64,000 nt of DNA from Lunularia cruciata (GCA_948567375.1 OX419759.1:38158593-38222592); one strand, 5' to 3'. Counted from the stretch's first letter, positions 21,860 to 34,104 are shown. Notes: generated from the sequence alone by a model not told the origin. Numbers and translations are program-made.

Positions 21860-22738
21860 ATGGCTCTGCTGAATAGGTCCATGCGCGTTCCTATGACCAC
21901 TCTGGCTGCTGGCAATTTTGTGGGTATGTCGAGTTTGGATTCGAGAATTTCTCAGAGCAGCAGATTTGGGATGAAATTTGGAGCACCAGGGGCGGGAACA
22001 TTGGCAGTATGGCGGACTAGAGGTTCACTGTCAGGTAGGGGGAGCCAGCAGAAGAAATGGAGTTTAGGAAGAATTATGAACGCAAATGCTATGGTAGATT
22101 CACCAACTGGGGGAGCAGAGGATTGGACCCCGGAGAATGAGCGGCTGCTGCTGAAGAAAAAAGCTGCAGATGTGGCTCCGTTTCTGTCAGGAAGTAGTGT
22201 TTTTCTTGTGGGTATGTCCAGAAGTGGCAAAACCACGGTGGGAAAAACCTTGTCTGAGTCACTGGGGTACTATTTTTTTGACAGTAAGCAGCTGGTGGAA
22301 GCTGCTGCAGGTGAGACGATATCTGAAATGGTGGAGGATGAATTGCAGAGCGCTGAGACTGAGGTGCTCATGCAGCTGTCTCCTTTGGTTCGTTTGGTGG
22401 TTGCCACTGGAGATTCTGCTGTAACAAGCACCAGAAACTGGAGTTATTTGAGGAATGGAGTTACGGTGTGGCTGGATGTGCCTGTCGAATCCCTGGCTAA
22501 AAGAATCGCTGAGGACTCGGATGCTGCTGGTTATGAGAAGGCTGTGGAGAACCTACAGAAGGTTTTGGGGGAAAGAGCAGAATACTATGCTAATGCTGAT
22601 GCTGTGGTCTCCATCCAGAAGATAGCTGAGGAGAAGAATATTAGTGACGTGAGTGAAATTACACCTGCTATGGTAGCTTATTATGTCCTTGAAAAGATTG
22701 ACAACGTGTTGAAGGAAGCAAAGAAAGTGAAGAAATAG
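21860..22738 (+). CDS. SKL1: Shikimate kinase-like protein, SKL1 type, plastid-targeted
   Basis: 292 aa in one exon. Residues 1-75 are Ser/Arg-rich and low in acidic residues, as in chloroplast transit peptides. A P-loop kinase fold follows: beta strand VFLVG, Walker A GMSRSGKT (118-125), FFDS (139-142, one Asp of the D-x-D shikimate site kept, the second replaced by Lys), GDSAV (184-188, where true shikimate kinases have GGGAV), NWSYLRNGVTVWLDVP, and GERAEYY (237-243). The Arg expected in the F-R-x-x-E shikimate contact is missing (SAETEV, 165-170). The ETEVL-QLS...RLVV pattern resembles SKL1, which in Arabidopsis lacks shikimate kinase activity and is needed for chloroplast development. Unlike Arabidopsis SKL1 as I recall it, the P-loop is intact here, so nucleotide binding is likely and shikimate phosphorylation unlikely. 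The lack of introns is unusual. Confidence 0.82.
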   Translation: MALLNRSMRVPMTTLAAGNFVGMSSLDSRISQSSRFGMKFGAPGAGTLAVWRTRGSLSGRGSQQKKWSLGRIMNANAMVDSPTGGAEDWTPENERLLLKKKAADVAPFLSGSSVFLVGMSRSGKTTVGKTLSESLGYYFFDSKQLVEAAAGETISEMVEDELQSAETEVLMQLSPLVRLVVATGDSAVTSTRNWSYLRNGVTVWLDVPVESLAKRIAEDSDAAGYEKAVENLQKVLGERAEYYANADAVVSIQKIAEEKNISDVSEITPAMVAYYVLEKIDNVLKEAKKVKK

Positions 22739-24544
22739 ATAGCACAAGCGGAATGTACAATTCTGTAGGTTGTAGAACTAATGTTTTTGCAAGAAGAGAT
22801 CAGCAAATTGCTGAATAGCAGTCCGAATTTTGGAATAGTCTGGCACTGAGATATTGCAATGTCACTTTTCTGCCAGCCTCCTTGAAATTAGAAGGCAGAC
22901 ATGTAATATGGTTAGGTCGTCTTTGGTGTAATTTATTACTTTAGAAGACCATTTATATGACAATTTCAGACCGAAGTAGTGTTTTGGCTCACATTGTCCC
23001 GCAACACTGGTGATTTTATGTACACCAAGTTTGCTGATGGTACCTCCTAGAACCATGGCATAGATATCAGAAGGGGCTGTAGGTCCCGAAATAGATGCTG
23101 GGGTATAATTTCTGGACCGAATCGTTCATGCATGTGGAACTGGAGTGATGATGCTTCATCAACATCAAACGTGACGAAATGTCAATCTGATGGTTGGACA
23201 AATTTCAGTACCCAACGACCTCAACCTCTCGTGTAAGCAAATGAGACAAGAAGTATATTTCATGTCACTGAGTTTTAGGAATTGAGTCTCAGATACAGCA
23301 TTTAGGATGAAGCGCCTGATTGTAATCGCCATGCACATTTCAAGCATTGGTGCATCTAAAGACCATGGAAGATGCACTGCACTTGTCCCCGGGAATTGTA
23401 GACGGCCGACAGTGTAAATGTTGATCACTGAACAAGTGCTTCCCTTGTGATAAGTGGAGGAGGACGATCAGTTTCAGGGGGAAGAATTGTGGGGCTATAC
23501 AAGATAGAACGTGCGATGCGATGAGACTGATGGATGCTCTAGGGAAGTCACCTGCGAACAGTAATATTGTTTTATATGGGGTGTGTTTATTCTTAGCGCA
23601 TTTTGGAAACTATTTCTCGGCTCAGGGACTGGCCACAAAATCTGCAATATTAAGGCGCAAGACAACCTACAGAAGTACAGATTCCAGATATTTATCTACA
23701 ACTTATTATGCGATTGTTGTGAAACCAAAGCTCTGGATTTCCTAAGGAGGAAAGTTCAGTTCTCAGCTAGGGACCCAAAGAATTGACCATTGGCGTCCCA
23801 GTAAGACTGTTGAGATCTCGTCTATAAATTACAGGCAGATTCATATAAGTCTCTCTTATTGAACTACACAAGAGAACGAGAATTTCTACAACATTTATTT
23901 TAGTTTTTGCTACTGGCGAGCAATTGATACTCCATATCCGGTCTATCGTCTAGCTAATCCAAACTCAGCGAGGCAGATGAACCAAACATATGCCTTCTAA
24001 CAAACTGTCGACAGAACTACATGGTATAACTATCTTTGAAGCTCAAACGCTCCAGTGGACGCAATTGATTTAACAAACGAGTAATTCAATCCTCAGTCAT
24101 AAGGGGAGATACCAGGTGAAAGCATGCAATCAGCAACCGGTCTCCTCCAGTGACCAAATGCAGATCCAAAGGAAGTAATTTGGAGATGAAGAGCAATTAC
24201 ATAGCACGGAAGTCTAAGATTTCTGAGAGCAATGTATGGATCGTCTTGAACAAAGGTGCAGCATATATCCCGGTAAAAGAAATCCTTCTATCACCCGCTT
24301 GATCCTCGTCGACAAGGTTTTACTTCTGTAAACTTAACTTCCCCGGTACCTAATTGTCTGCAATAACCCCAATGTGGCCAGTTCCATCGGCCAAGTTCAT
24401 ACCTCCTAGTAGCAAAGTTTACTACGAAGTGAAGCAAACTATATCAACGTCGTAGCTAATATTATGTCTGACTGAGCAAAGGTTTGGACAGAGAGAGGAC
24501 GTGGTACTGATGATATTTAACGATAGCGGAACTTGATAGACGCA
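22739..24544. other. Intergenic region between convergent genes
   Basis: It should hold the 3' UTRs of the SKL1-like gene (left) and the four-exon gene (right, minus strand). No frame in 23.0-24.5 kb shows a recognisable domain. Confidence 0.5.
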
Positions 24545-26007
24545 CTACAAATTTGGACTAGTCATCCTTCCGTTTGAAAGCAGATGCTCCATGTACATCT
24601 GCACAACACTCCACATATTACGCCATCAGTTGGCTTTCAACTTTAAACCGTGACGAGGTCTATCAAACGAGATCTGCATAAGATTAGCATAGTGCACAGA
24701 ATTTCGTCTCCATGTCTTGACTTAGTGAGAATTGAACGTTCTGCGTTCACAGAAGCAAATCTTGAATATGATTAATTATCATCGTGACACGGTATTTGCA
24801 GAGAGATGCCGCTGTCCAGCTAAGGGACTCAGTCTCGTCCATCTCAAAGTCAGTCACGGAAAGAATAGACTGAGTAACGAGTATGACTCCGACTTACTGA
24901 ATGATAGGCATAGGGAGCCTTTCCCTGACGCTCGAAATGCTTTGCCATGATGCCAAACTCCAGAGGACCCCAGTCATTGTCCTCAAAAATATTGTTCAAT
25001 GCGGTCTTGTACAACTGGTTACAGCAAAGAAATTTGTTACCACGGACTTCATGCATCCCAATGCATCAGCTTTTCGGATATCAGTCCATCAGGAAATTCT
25101 TAACCAATCACAGGCAGGATCTTCCCACATCCGGTTGATATTAATAAGAAGAACCCTAAAGTTGGAGCTTTATGCGTCCTAACCAAGCTAATAAGGTAGG
25201 GACGTAGCAAATAAGTACTTCTACCCAGAACGATAGGAGATCACACGGGAGCAGATAGAGAAAGGTTGCAAAAGAAGAAGAAAAAACTCACACAAACATA
25301 CGTTGTTTCAATCATAACACGCAGGAATAGAAAGTATGAAGCTGGACGATACAATATGTGACATAAGACCAGGACGTACTTTGGTCGCGTCGAACAGGAG
25401 GTCGGTTCCCTCCGGATAAGCGCTGTAAGGGTTGGAAGATCTTGGAACTCCAGCTCTGGTGCTGTAACGCAGATCACCAGACCAAAATCCAATTCAGTAC
25501 CGGACACCGTTCATCGACTCTGCGGAACCAAAAACAATCGACAGATAGTTTTGGCTCCATGGTCTGCCCCATCGGGTATGCCAAATATCTGCACGGCATG
25601 AAGAATTGAGCGCTGTTTCACTCAAATCAAGTATCAATACGTACTGAGGGGCTCTCCATCTGGCCGAGCATTGGATATAGTCACTTAACACTCAAATATT
25701 ATTAAATCTGTTCTTGTAAGACACTGAGGATTAATTTTAAGATGGAATTCTATGAGGAGAGACTCGCAGAGAACATGCGCAGGAGCTGCTCTATGGAATT
25801 ATGTACTGCTATGCGTCGAGAAAATGCAACGACAAAGAGAAAGCTTGGATGGAGAAGACTATGGATGGCCTTATTCAAGAATTGAAGAGTTTCAGACCTG
25901 AGATTCACGTAGAAAAATGAGACGCCGCTGAACAGAAGGCAGATCCCTGTGGCGCGTACACCACGCTGGAACTTCTGGATATTCCAGATCGAGTTCTCCA
26001 TGTTCAT
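24545..26007 (-). CDS. Small single-TM protein, 120 aa, four exons, likely mitochondrial
   Basis: Minus-strand model: exons 25898-26007, 25380-25461, 24898-25014 and 24545-24598. All four frames join without a shift (phases 2, 0, 0), with donors AG/gtctga, AAA/gtacgt, TCA/gtaagt and acceptors gttacag, gtaaccag, tgtgcag. The product starts MNMENSIWNIQKFQRG and has one hydrophobic helix (about 19-35: ATGICLLFSGVSFFYVN). Then come NPYSAYPEGTDLLFD (about 47-61), an acidic FEDNDWGPLEFG segment, MAKHFERQGKAPYAYH, and a short C-terminus. The pattern (short N-terminus, one helix, conserved soluble tail) resembles small plant proteins found with mitochondrial complex I; that link is from memory and tentative. 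A second in-frame ATG at 26001 is an alternative start. No ordinary ORF scan would find this gene because its exons are 54-117 bp. Confidence 0.72.
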
Positions 26008-27577
26008 TCTAGAAATTAAGCATATCTCTCTTGATCATTTCCTAAGGATAACACCCCTTCTCTTCCCATCCTTCTTCTCATCCTATGCGGGTCGCCATTT
26101 CCTTCTCGAAACGTAAAGAGATTAGTTATTGCAAACGGACTGGTTTAGAAGTGAAGAGTGGGCTTAAACTAACCCCCACCAAGTGACGAGCTCTATTTGC
26201 TGTCTTGTATTTGTCTGCCTTTCAATCTTAGGCGCATCCAGCCGGGAAAGTGCTCAGACAAGTTCCGATACGACTGTCCTACGGCTAGTTTCCCTTCTCC
26301 AGTGAACCGCAGAGCGCAAGGCAGTCACTTTTCAACGCGCTTCACCGGTTAAAGCCGAGGTTCTCGTTTCAAAATCCCGAGTATCAGCTTGTACTCCAAT
26401 CCACGTGACTTCTGCTCCATTCGTGCACCATGCGAGTGCGATGATTTAGGTAGAGGTTTTGCTTGGCGCAAGTTACGTAGATTTTCACTGCGGCTTGATC
26501 CGTTGAATGGCACAAGTTTTCCTTCAGCGTGATATTCACTTAGATGGGGTACTTAATGATGCGGAGATGATAAACACATCAATATCCTGTCAGATTCTGA
26601 GTTTTCTGGTACAGTAGCTGCTAACTGCGAATGCAGACATCAACGTTTTTCAACACAATACGGATTCTCATGCAAGAATTTCCTCTTTCGCATCATTCCT
26701 CTTATCAAGTGACAGTTAAGACAACCGGTATCATTTGCGTGCTCCTTCAAGATTCTGAGTTCATTCGTTCGGTCAATTCCTTTCCCCAGCTAACAAGGAC
26801 TCGCTCATGTCGCGACAGCGAAGACTTTACATACGGTCCATTCAGATCAGCGTAATTCACGCGGCCCGTTCTAGAAGAGGAAAACTCAAAACACAAATTG
26901 TGTCACACCAAGTCACATCCACTTCCCACACTTTTCTTGTAATGTCGGTAACTAATCAATGAGCGGCAAACGACTGTAGATTTCATAACTTCCGAACTGA
27001 GATCATCTTTCCAGTACAGTGTTACGTCTTTCGACATTTGCTTCATGCCAATATTTCCATTTATAACTGCAACATCTCGTGCTAGACTCTTACCGCCGCT
27101 TCTGATCGGCATAGTGGTGGACTCTCACAAAACCAGCTGAACTGAATGATTCTTGAGGCAATTAAGGTTAAAATGGCTGGAATAAATGGGTACAAGTCTG
27201 CCCGGAAAACACGCCTGCTTAGTAGCTGAAGGCCTTACGCGACTCAGCGGCCATAATGGGTGTGCAAATCCCGGCGACGTTCACCAGTAATTCACCTCCC
27301 TATCACCTGCAACGTACCCTAGATCTCCTGAAAGGAAAACATGACCGACTACCCTCCAAATGTCCTTCACGTCCATACTCTCACAATGCACACGACCAAC
27401 ATGCTCAAAACTCTTAGGGCATCCAGACCATCCAGGTAGTTCCGCAGGCTTAATTGTTTAGAATCATCCAGGTAGATCGATTACACTGAAGGCGCCCAAA
27501 AAGTACACCCTTCATTTGCATTTGAATATGAATGCGTCCAAAAAAATCTGCGGCGAGCAGACATAGAATAACTACAC
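26008..27577. other. Intergenic region, no gene seen
   Basis: This lies between two minus-strand genes and should include the promoter of the left gene and the 3' UTR of RPL21. No supported coding region. Confidence 0.5.
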
Positions 27578-28370
27578 TCAGTATCCTCCCTTGAGATCGT
27601 TGACGACATCGTATGGAATGGGGGTAACGGTCTCCAAAACAGCGCTCTCTCCCATAAGGAATCCGGGCTTGGGGCCCTCTGGCTGTCTCTTGGTGATGAC
27701 CTTCTCACCTCTGGCCTTGGCCTCGGTTTTCAACTCATCATTGCTCTTCCTTCTAGCAATGAACTCCTCGCGGCAACGGGAAGGTTGAACGTGCTCAATC
27801 CGCACATGTATACGCTTCCTGATAATTCTGTTACCAACCTGTTGTCCCCACAAATCACCAAAGATTCAGCCTACATTTCTGAAATTTTCAACTCATTCCG
27901 TTTATTCCTCTAGGCAACTCACGTCATCAAAGAGTCGGCTCAACTTTCTCAATTTCTCGATTCAAATGATTCATTCTTCTAAACAGTTCATCCCATTATA
28001 ATGAATTTGTCCAGTGTCTTAATTCCCTCAAGCTTTCGAGTTCAGAAACCCTAAAACAAAATTCGACAACGGAAACGTCCATTTCCCACGCTTTGAGCTA
28101 TCAATCAAACAATTAGCTCCAGAGGCTACATACCTGCTTGTTCATAACGACTCCAACGGCGCGTTTAGTCACATTCCATACGATTCCAGTACGGCCATGG
28201 TAAAACTTGTGGGGCATACCCTTGTGCACGGCTCCATTTACTTTGATATCGACGTAATCGCCGATCTTGTAGTTCCTCAAGTAAGTGGTCAAATGAATGT
28301 ATCCCTTATGCCTGAAGGGACGAGAAAACAAGTCCCTCGTTCGAGACCGCAAACCATGACCTGCCGGCAT
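27578..28370 (-). CDS. RPL21: 60S ribosomal protein L21 (eL21)
   Basis: Minus strand, two exons: 28134-28370 and 27578-27838, joined in phase 0 (donor CAG/gtatgt; acceptor caacag), 165 aa. It starts [15 protein letters not shown], contains [42 protein letters not shown], and after the intron [21 protein letters not shown]. It ends [17 protein letters not shown]. This is essentially the plant eL21 sequence at the expected length (about 164 aa). eL21 is a structural component of the cytosolic large ribosomal subunit. The ATG at 28370 is chosen because the family begins MPAGHG; the open frame upstream is probably 5' UTR, with possible 5' UTR intron acceptor CCTGTCTAG just before it. Confidence 0.97.
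28046..28054 (-). promoter_or_regulatory. Telo-box in RPL21 intron
   Basis: AAACCCTAA on the plus strand (TTAGGGTTT in gene sense) within the first 90 bp of the RPL21 intron. Telo-boxes are common in promoters and first introns of plant translation-machinery genes. Confidence 0.5.
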
Positions 28371-31300
28371 CGCTTCTCGCTGCGATTCTAGACAGGAAAC
28401 TTTCCCAAATTCACAGAGCTTCGATCGGACCAGACGCTCGAGCTCCTGCTGAGGTCGGAAGAGAGAAAGAGAAAGAGGATCGACATGACCTGCAAAGGAG
28501 ACGAAGAAAGGAGAGCCCTCCGTGAACAGCACCAACTTCCCACGTCAGATCCCGCCCCTTCTGCGGCTCAGATCCGCTCATTCGCTCGCTCTAGGGTTAG
28601 GGTTTCTGTTCTTACTGAGTCCTTTCAGTCAAGGCCTTCCCAAAATGAGAAAAATGTACGTGCCCAGGACTTTTGAAGTTTAGTAATCCTATTATATCTT
28701 TTATGACTTTTCCCTCTTACTAAACTATAACTAGCAATGTCCAGTTCTTGCTATTGATATTAAATTGGGAGCAGTGGTATTTTCTTTGTCCGGTGCCTTC
28801 CCGAAAGTTAGAGAATCGGACCTTGTTAAAATGGTTTCGTAAAAGTTGTCTTTTCGGTGATTAAAGTGTTGATCAGATCTTATTACTGCTTCTAAAGACT
28901 TGAATATTCATTGGAATGTGATCTCAGATTTTCCCTTCTTAATCGATCATTTTTCTGAACGTGAAAATTGTGAATATGGAACAAGTGGCCTTGCTAAAAG
29001 GAATACTTATTACGAGTAAATATTTATTCTTCTAAAAACAGTCATTTTCTTTTTTTATACATTGTGAGCACAGAAAATTCAGGGATTTTATTTTACGGAG
29101 AGTTAAGACAGAATGCACAATAAAAAGCACGGAAATCTAATTTAACAAGATCAAAATTGTAAATTTCTTTTCATTAGATGGATTATGGATTATGGATTAT
29201 GGATTTCCTCCCTCTTAATTTCATTCACTACATCACCAAAAGAAACGCGCTTTGTGGATAAGGCGCTAGTTTTCTTCCATCTTAATCCATTTGCTATAGT
29301 ATCATTTACAAATAACTAAATCATCGCAATAAAATTTATTCATTTAGCTGCCATAAATGGGTGCCTATAATACTTAAGTTCCAAACTGATAATAGTTTTC
29401 TCATTACAGAATTCTAAACTTCATGTATTTAGTGAACATTGTGTATTATCAAAACATGAAAAGAAAATTAAGTAATTTATGTCTACGGGAAAGAAAATCT
29501 AGAAATTTCTAATTTAATGAAAATATATCCAGCTACAAATTAAAATTAAAATCATTTACAGACATATCATGAGGTTAGATAGTAGAAGCACATTTTACTT
29601 ATTATGAACCCCAAAGAGGGGGTTAGATTCTTGCTAATATCAGCAATCACGACATATGATTATTTGACTAAAAGGCAAAAAAAAAAACACTCTTGTATAA
29701 ATAATTTTTGGTTAAATTGTTATTTTATTTTCTTATAAAAATTATAATATAATGATGCCTAAAAATTTATTGTATGATCAATTTTGAATTTATCATACAT
29801 ATAATTTATATCATAGTATATTATATAATATAATATATCCAACAAATGATTGATTTATAGATAACAAATACATACAATTCCTCCAAGATAGTTCTTTTAG
29901 AAAAGTAAGACATGTCATAATCTTGGAGAAAAATAAGTTTCTCTATGTTATACGTTTCATTAAGAGATTCTATAACTTATAAATCAATGAAAAGTATGAC
30001 TAAAAAGAGAAAATATGTCCTAATTTTTCACAACATAGATAAATATAGTCAATATTTATCTAGTAACAAAATTTAGTTTAGATTTTCACTATTGATAATT
30101 ATATATAGCTATAAATTAAAAATATTTTTTTACTAATAATATATATATATATGAATAATAATAGTAAAATCTGATCCTTTTTTGAACTATCTATGAAGAA
30201 GAGCAAAGTAAAATTCTAGATTTTCACCATAGATTTTTCACGAGGTCATAAGTATCAACTATTTTATTTAAATGTATTTATTTGTATTTATTGTACTTGT
30301 TTAAATTTTTTACTTAAGGTTGAATTTTACGTAACTAAATTATTCATAATTCATATTTATAATTGACAGAAATTACACTTAGAAAATCAAAATTTTCAAA
30401 TCATTATACGAAAACTTAGTATATAACGTCTTAAATACCCTTAGAAAATCAAAGGAAAGAGTAAAGTGATTTACTCTTATTATAGATTATATGAGTAAAT
30501 ATAATTACCATATAAAAGAATGTTTTCCTATTTTGCTTAGAATAGCATTGTGATAAAGTATGTATGCATCATCATATTCAAGGCTTTACACTTATTCTTT
30601 CTCAAAGTATTATAATTGTTGGTCTCTCATACTATAACGAAAGCATGAGATATTAGTGTGTGTTGTATAAGACAAAAACATCTCATTCCTCTAATAACAT
30701 AATGAAGAATAAGCTCGAACTTATAACTTATATCTATACGATACAAGCTTAAATCTATAAGTTGATATATATAAAGTTTATAACACTTTTGAAAATCAAT
30801 GTATGCATAGAGAGCTATCAAAGGGTATATTTTCCCACTAGTTTTTGCTTTGCAAGTATATTGCTTGAAGATTTATAGCAAATGCAAGAAATTTAGGTAA
30901 GGTAGTATAATTTTGAGATATTTATTTGTTTTATATATAGAAAGAAGATCCTTACATATTCTCCTTATTATATTTAAAGTTCAGGATCCAAATAATCCAT
31001 AGTCTAAACTGAAACATAAGTAATACATATTTATGTCATCATTATTACATAGCCCTAAGATTTTTATTCTTGATTATCCTATCTGGCAAGAGAAAGCAGA
31101 AGTATAAGAGAAGTATAAAGTGGGTCGAGTGGGTCCAGCGATGGACCCACTCGAGGGATAATTCCCTTCAATATTTTTATTTTTTAATTACAATGCTTTT
31201 AAAAAGAAATGAAAGAGAGAAGAGTCCATTCATAAAAGGGATATGTTCATATTCATAATTTATTGAGACAGTAAAAAAACTGAAATTCAAGTAAAAGGGG

Positions 31301-31865
31301 GATTGATAACAATCAAACTATGAATGGACTCCTCAAATTACGTTCAAATGCATTACTTGTATTGTGAATTTGAATTAAATACTCATTCTTACTTTTCACT
31401 TTCTCTCTCTTCTCTTTTCATTTCGATTATAATTTACAGTAATATATATATATATAATCCAATAATACGAGTTACGCGATATATAGTGGTATATTCTATG
31501 ACTACGTGATATATGGACTTATAATGCATCCCTATTAGCATTAGTCTCCAAAACATCTCTTTGTCCAAGCTTTTCAACTTCAACTGCCTACGCAAACTTA
31601 TATCTCTCTTTTGTTGATAAGTAGACACGTGAAACCATCTTGCCCTATATCTCCTTTCTTTCACAGTTCCCGAGACTTCTCTAAACATCTGAGGCAATCC
31701 TTCTCACAAAAACCATGTGCACTCCCCTATGCTTTCTGCTCGTTTAGGTCATCATTCTCATTCGGGTCATAATTCGTCCCTCTTTCAGTGGTTCCACCTT
31801 CGGTACTTGTCCGTTCAGCCTTACTATTGGCTCTCAAGCTCTCCGTTTTACACTCAATCAACTTT
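28371..31865. other. Very AT-rich intergenic DNA upstream of RPL21
   Basis: The first ~300 bp is the RPL21 5' UTR/promoter. The rest is strongly AT-rich with short runs such as (GGATTAT)n near 29178-29204 and TA runs near 30140 and 31441. No coding region supported. Confidence 0.6.
28597..28605 (-). promoter_or_regulatory. Telo-box upstream of RPL21
   Basis: TTAGGGTTT on the plus strand (AAACCCTAA in gene sense), inside CTAGGGTTAGGGTTT, about 230 bp upstream of the start codon. It is the plant telo-box known from ribosomal protein promoters. Confidence 0.65.
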
Positions 31866-32001
31866 GCTCATTCCTTTGTTTTCTTACCAACTCCTCTTGT
31901 GTTCTTCTCCTAATAACTCCTCATGGGTTCTTCGCTCATTCCTTTGTTTTCTTACCAACTCCTCTTGTGTTCTTCTCCTAATAACTCCTCATGGGTTCTT
32001 C
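31866..32001. repeat. 68-bp perfect tandem duplication
   Basis: The unit CTCATTCCTTTGTTTTC...GGGTTCTTCG occurs at 31866-31933 and again at 31934-32001 without visible change, so the duplication is recent. Confidence 0.9.
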
Positions 32002-32863
32002 GTGGTTTGCTCTGTGATGTGATCTTATTATTCTATCCTTGATTTTGCTTCATAAGTAAAATTTGTTAGTTTGTTAGATTTTACTTGCTGCAAATACTAA
32101 TAGATGTTGTCATTATAGGCATTTTCAAGGGATATATAGAATCCATCACACTCTCCTGCCTTTGATTTTATTTTCTTCTTGTGCTCTTTGACTATTTCAT
32201 TTTTGGCTACATTTTGTATTTTTCCTATTTCTGCTTTGTCACGAGAACTTAAGCTCAATTTGTTCATTTTTGTAGCCTTTTGTTGACTGTTTATTATATT
32301 GAGCAGCACTGTTTGACTCATCCAAGTTTGCCTTGGCACTCACGAGTTTTTGAGCAAAAATTCAATACAATGGGTATTGACAATTGCTCAGCTATTTCGG
32401 CATTACATGAGGCTAAGATGAAGTCGTAGGTGTTTTCATGGAGATTTACTGTGGCCGACTTCTGCTTCCCTTAGCTGTTTTGTGTCTCAAGACTCAAGTG
32501 ACCATAGCGCATGTTGTGATATACTTTATATCATGTCTTCTTACACTTTGCTCTCATTACCCTTTCACAATTCGACCTATTTTTGCAACCACACCATCTT
32601 ATAACTCTTGTATTGTTCCACTCCTCCATTCCCCAACTAATACCCTCCATAGTATTTATCTTTCGCTCTTTGACTGATTCATGGTTTAACCTCTCACATC
32701 TACAATGTTCCTACTCTAGCCTACATTCATTCTTTATCTTTATTGTTCACACATTGCTTGTTGGTGTGCTCTTACATACCATTTCATATTTCTCGGTCAT
32801 TTGCATAGATGCTCCCGCTTTTATGTTGTTTACTTGGCTATCACAAATATCCATGGGCTATTT
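32002..32863. other. AT/pyrimidine-rich spacer, no gene
   Basis: Open frames on both strands lack recognisable domains. The minus strand carries a lysine-rich frame (32097-32339) that I could not assign. Confidence 0.5.
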
Positions 32864-33305
32864 TGTGATTCTCAATTTGTTTCAATTATATCTTTGCTGC
32901 AGGTTACCTTCGCCACATTCTAACTTAGGGTTTTAAACTACTCTAGCATTATGAATCATGTACATATTGTTGGTCATGTGTGATTCTCTATTTGTTTCAA
33001 TTATGCCTTTGATGCAGATTACCTTCATTGCATTCTACCTTAGAGTTTTAAGGTGTGATTCTCGATTTGTTTCAATTATGCCTTTGTTGTAACTGCAGGT
33101 TACCTTTCCCGCATTCTAGCTTAGTGCTTTAACACTACTCTATCATTATGAATCATGTACATATTGTTTACCATATGTGATTCTCTATTTGTTACCTTCA
33201 TTGCATTCTACCTTAGAGCTTTAATATGTGATTTTTGATTTATTTCAATTATGCCTTTGCTGCAAGTTACCTTCACCCCATTCTACCTTAGTGCTTTAAC
33301 ATTAC
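32864..33305. repeat. Five-copy imperfect minisatellite
   Basis: Copies begin with TGTGATTCTC at about 32864, 32979, 33054, 33176 and 33227. They share TTTGTTTCAATTATGCCTTTG, GTTACCTTC and CATTCTACCTTAG. Copies alternate between ~75-50 bp and ~115-120 bp because two contain an extra block with CATTATGAATCATGTACATA. That suggests a higher-order unit. Confidence 0.85.
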
Positions 33306-33461
33306 TATATTGATTATTGATGTGAATCATATATATATATATATATATCATAAAATGAAAATGATATATATACATTGCATTTCATGCGATCAGGATAACC
33401 CGTTCCAGACTTCCGACCGAGATCGACTTCAACCCACATGTACCTATATATATTTATATGG

Positions 33462-33605
33462 ATATCTTAGGTGCGGTAGGGCAGATTTCTCATACATACT
33501 CTATTGGGGCTTAGCCCCATGTTACTTTTTTGTCTCTCCCTTGTACGGCTTGATGGGGTCTTCCCATCCTTCATTTTTCCTACGCGATCGCCTTTTTCTA
33601 TATAT
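33462..33605 (+). repeat. Dispersed repeat copy with GGGGCTTAGCCCC hairpin
   Basis: The second copy of the repeat seen inverted at 18560-18690. It carries the palindrome GGGGCTTAGCCCC at 33506-33518, followed by TTTTTTGTCTCTCCCTTGTAC. Confidence 0.6.
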
Positions 33606-34104
33606 GTTTATATATAAAGAATTTAGATTTAAAAAGTGATATATAGATATACGAGGACAGAGGAGCCCTGTAATTTTATATATATACAAAAATAGAAACC
33701 TTTCCAAGAATGAATTGTCCCGAATTCATAAAATATAAATGATTGATAAATAATATATTCATGAATCTCCTATATTTTGATATATTAAAAGAAAAATTAT
33801 CCCCATACGGAGTTATCTGAAACTCTTATATATATATATATATATCTCAAAGTGATATATATCAAAATAACAAATCTGTTATTAGGGAAAATTTAACATC
33901 TATAAAAAAATTATATTTAAAAATCCTTCTGACAATGTCGTTCGCTTTAACAATGTAGTTTTCTTTAATTAGTTCTGTCTGATCCTTTGCTTTAAGTAGT
34001 TCAGAACAGAACGAAAATCCTTGGAAGGATATGGCAGGCAGTTTCAAAGACGAGCGATTCATGAAGTCATTTATCAAAATATGATGAACTCCGAGACTTG
34101 CTAA
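33606..34104. other. AT-rich spacer, no gene
   Basis: TA runs and no supported coding sequence; it may contain the 3' UTR of the minus-strand gene to the right. Confidence 0.5.

Noticed and set aside
31717-32022. 101-codon plus-strand frame
   Set aside because: Its length depends on the 68-bp tandem duplication in pyrimidine-rich DNA; no domain.
32864-33305. Possible CRISPR-like array
   Set aside because: Units are imperfect, of unequal length and without unique spacers of constant size; this is a plant minisatellite.
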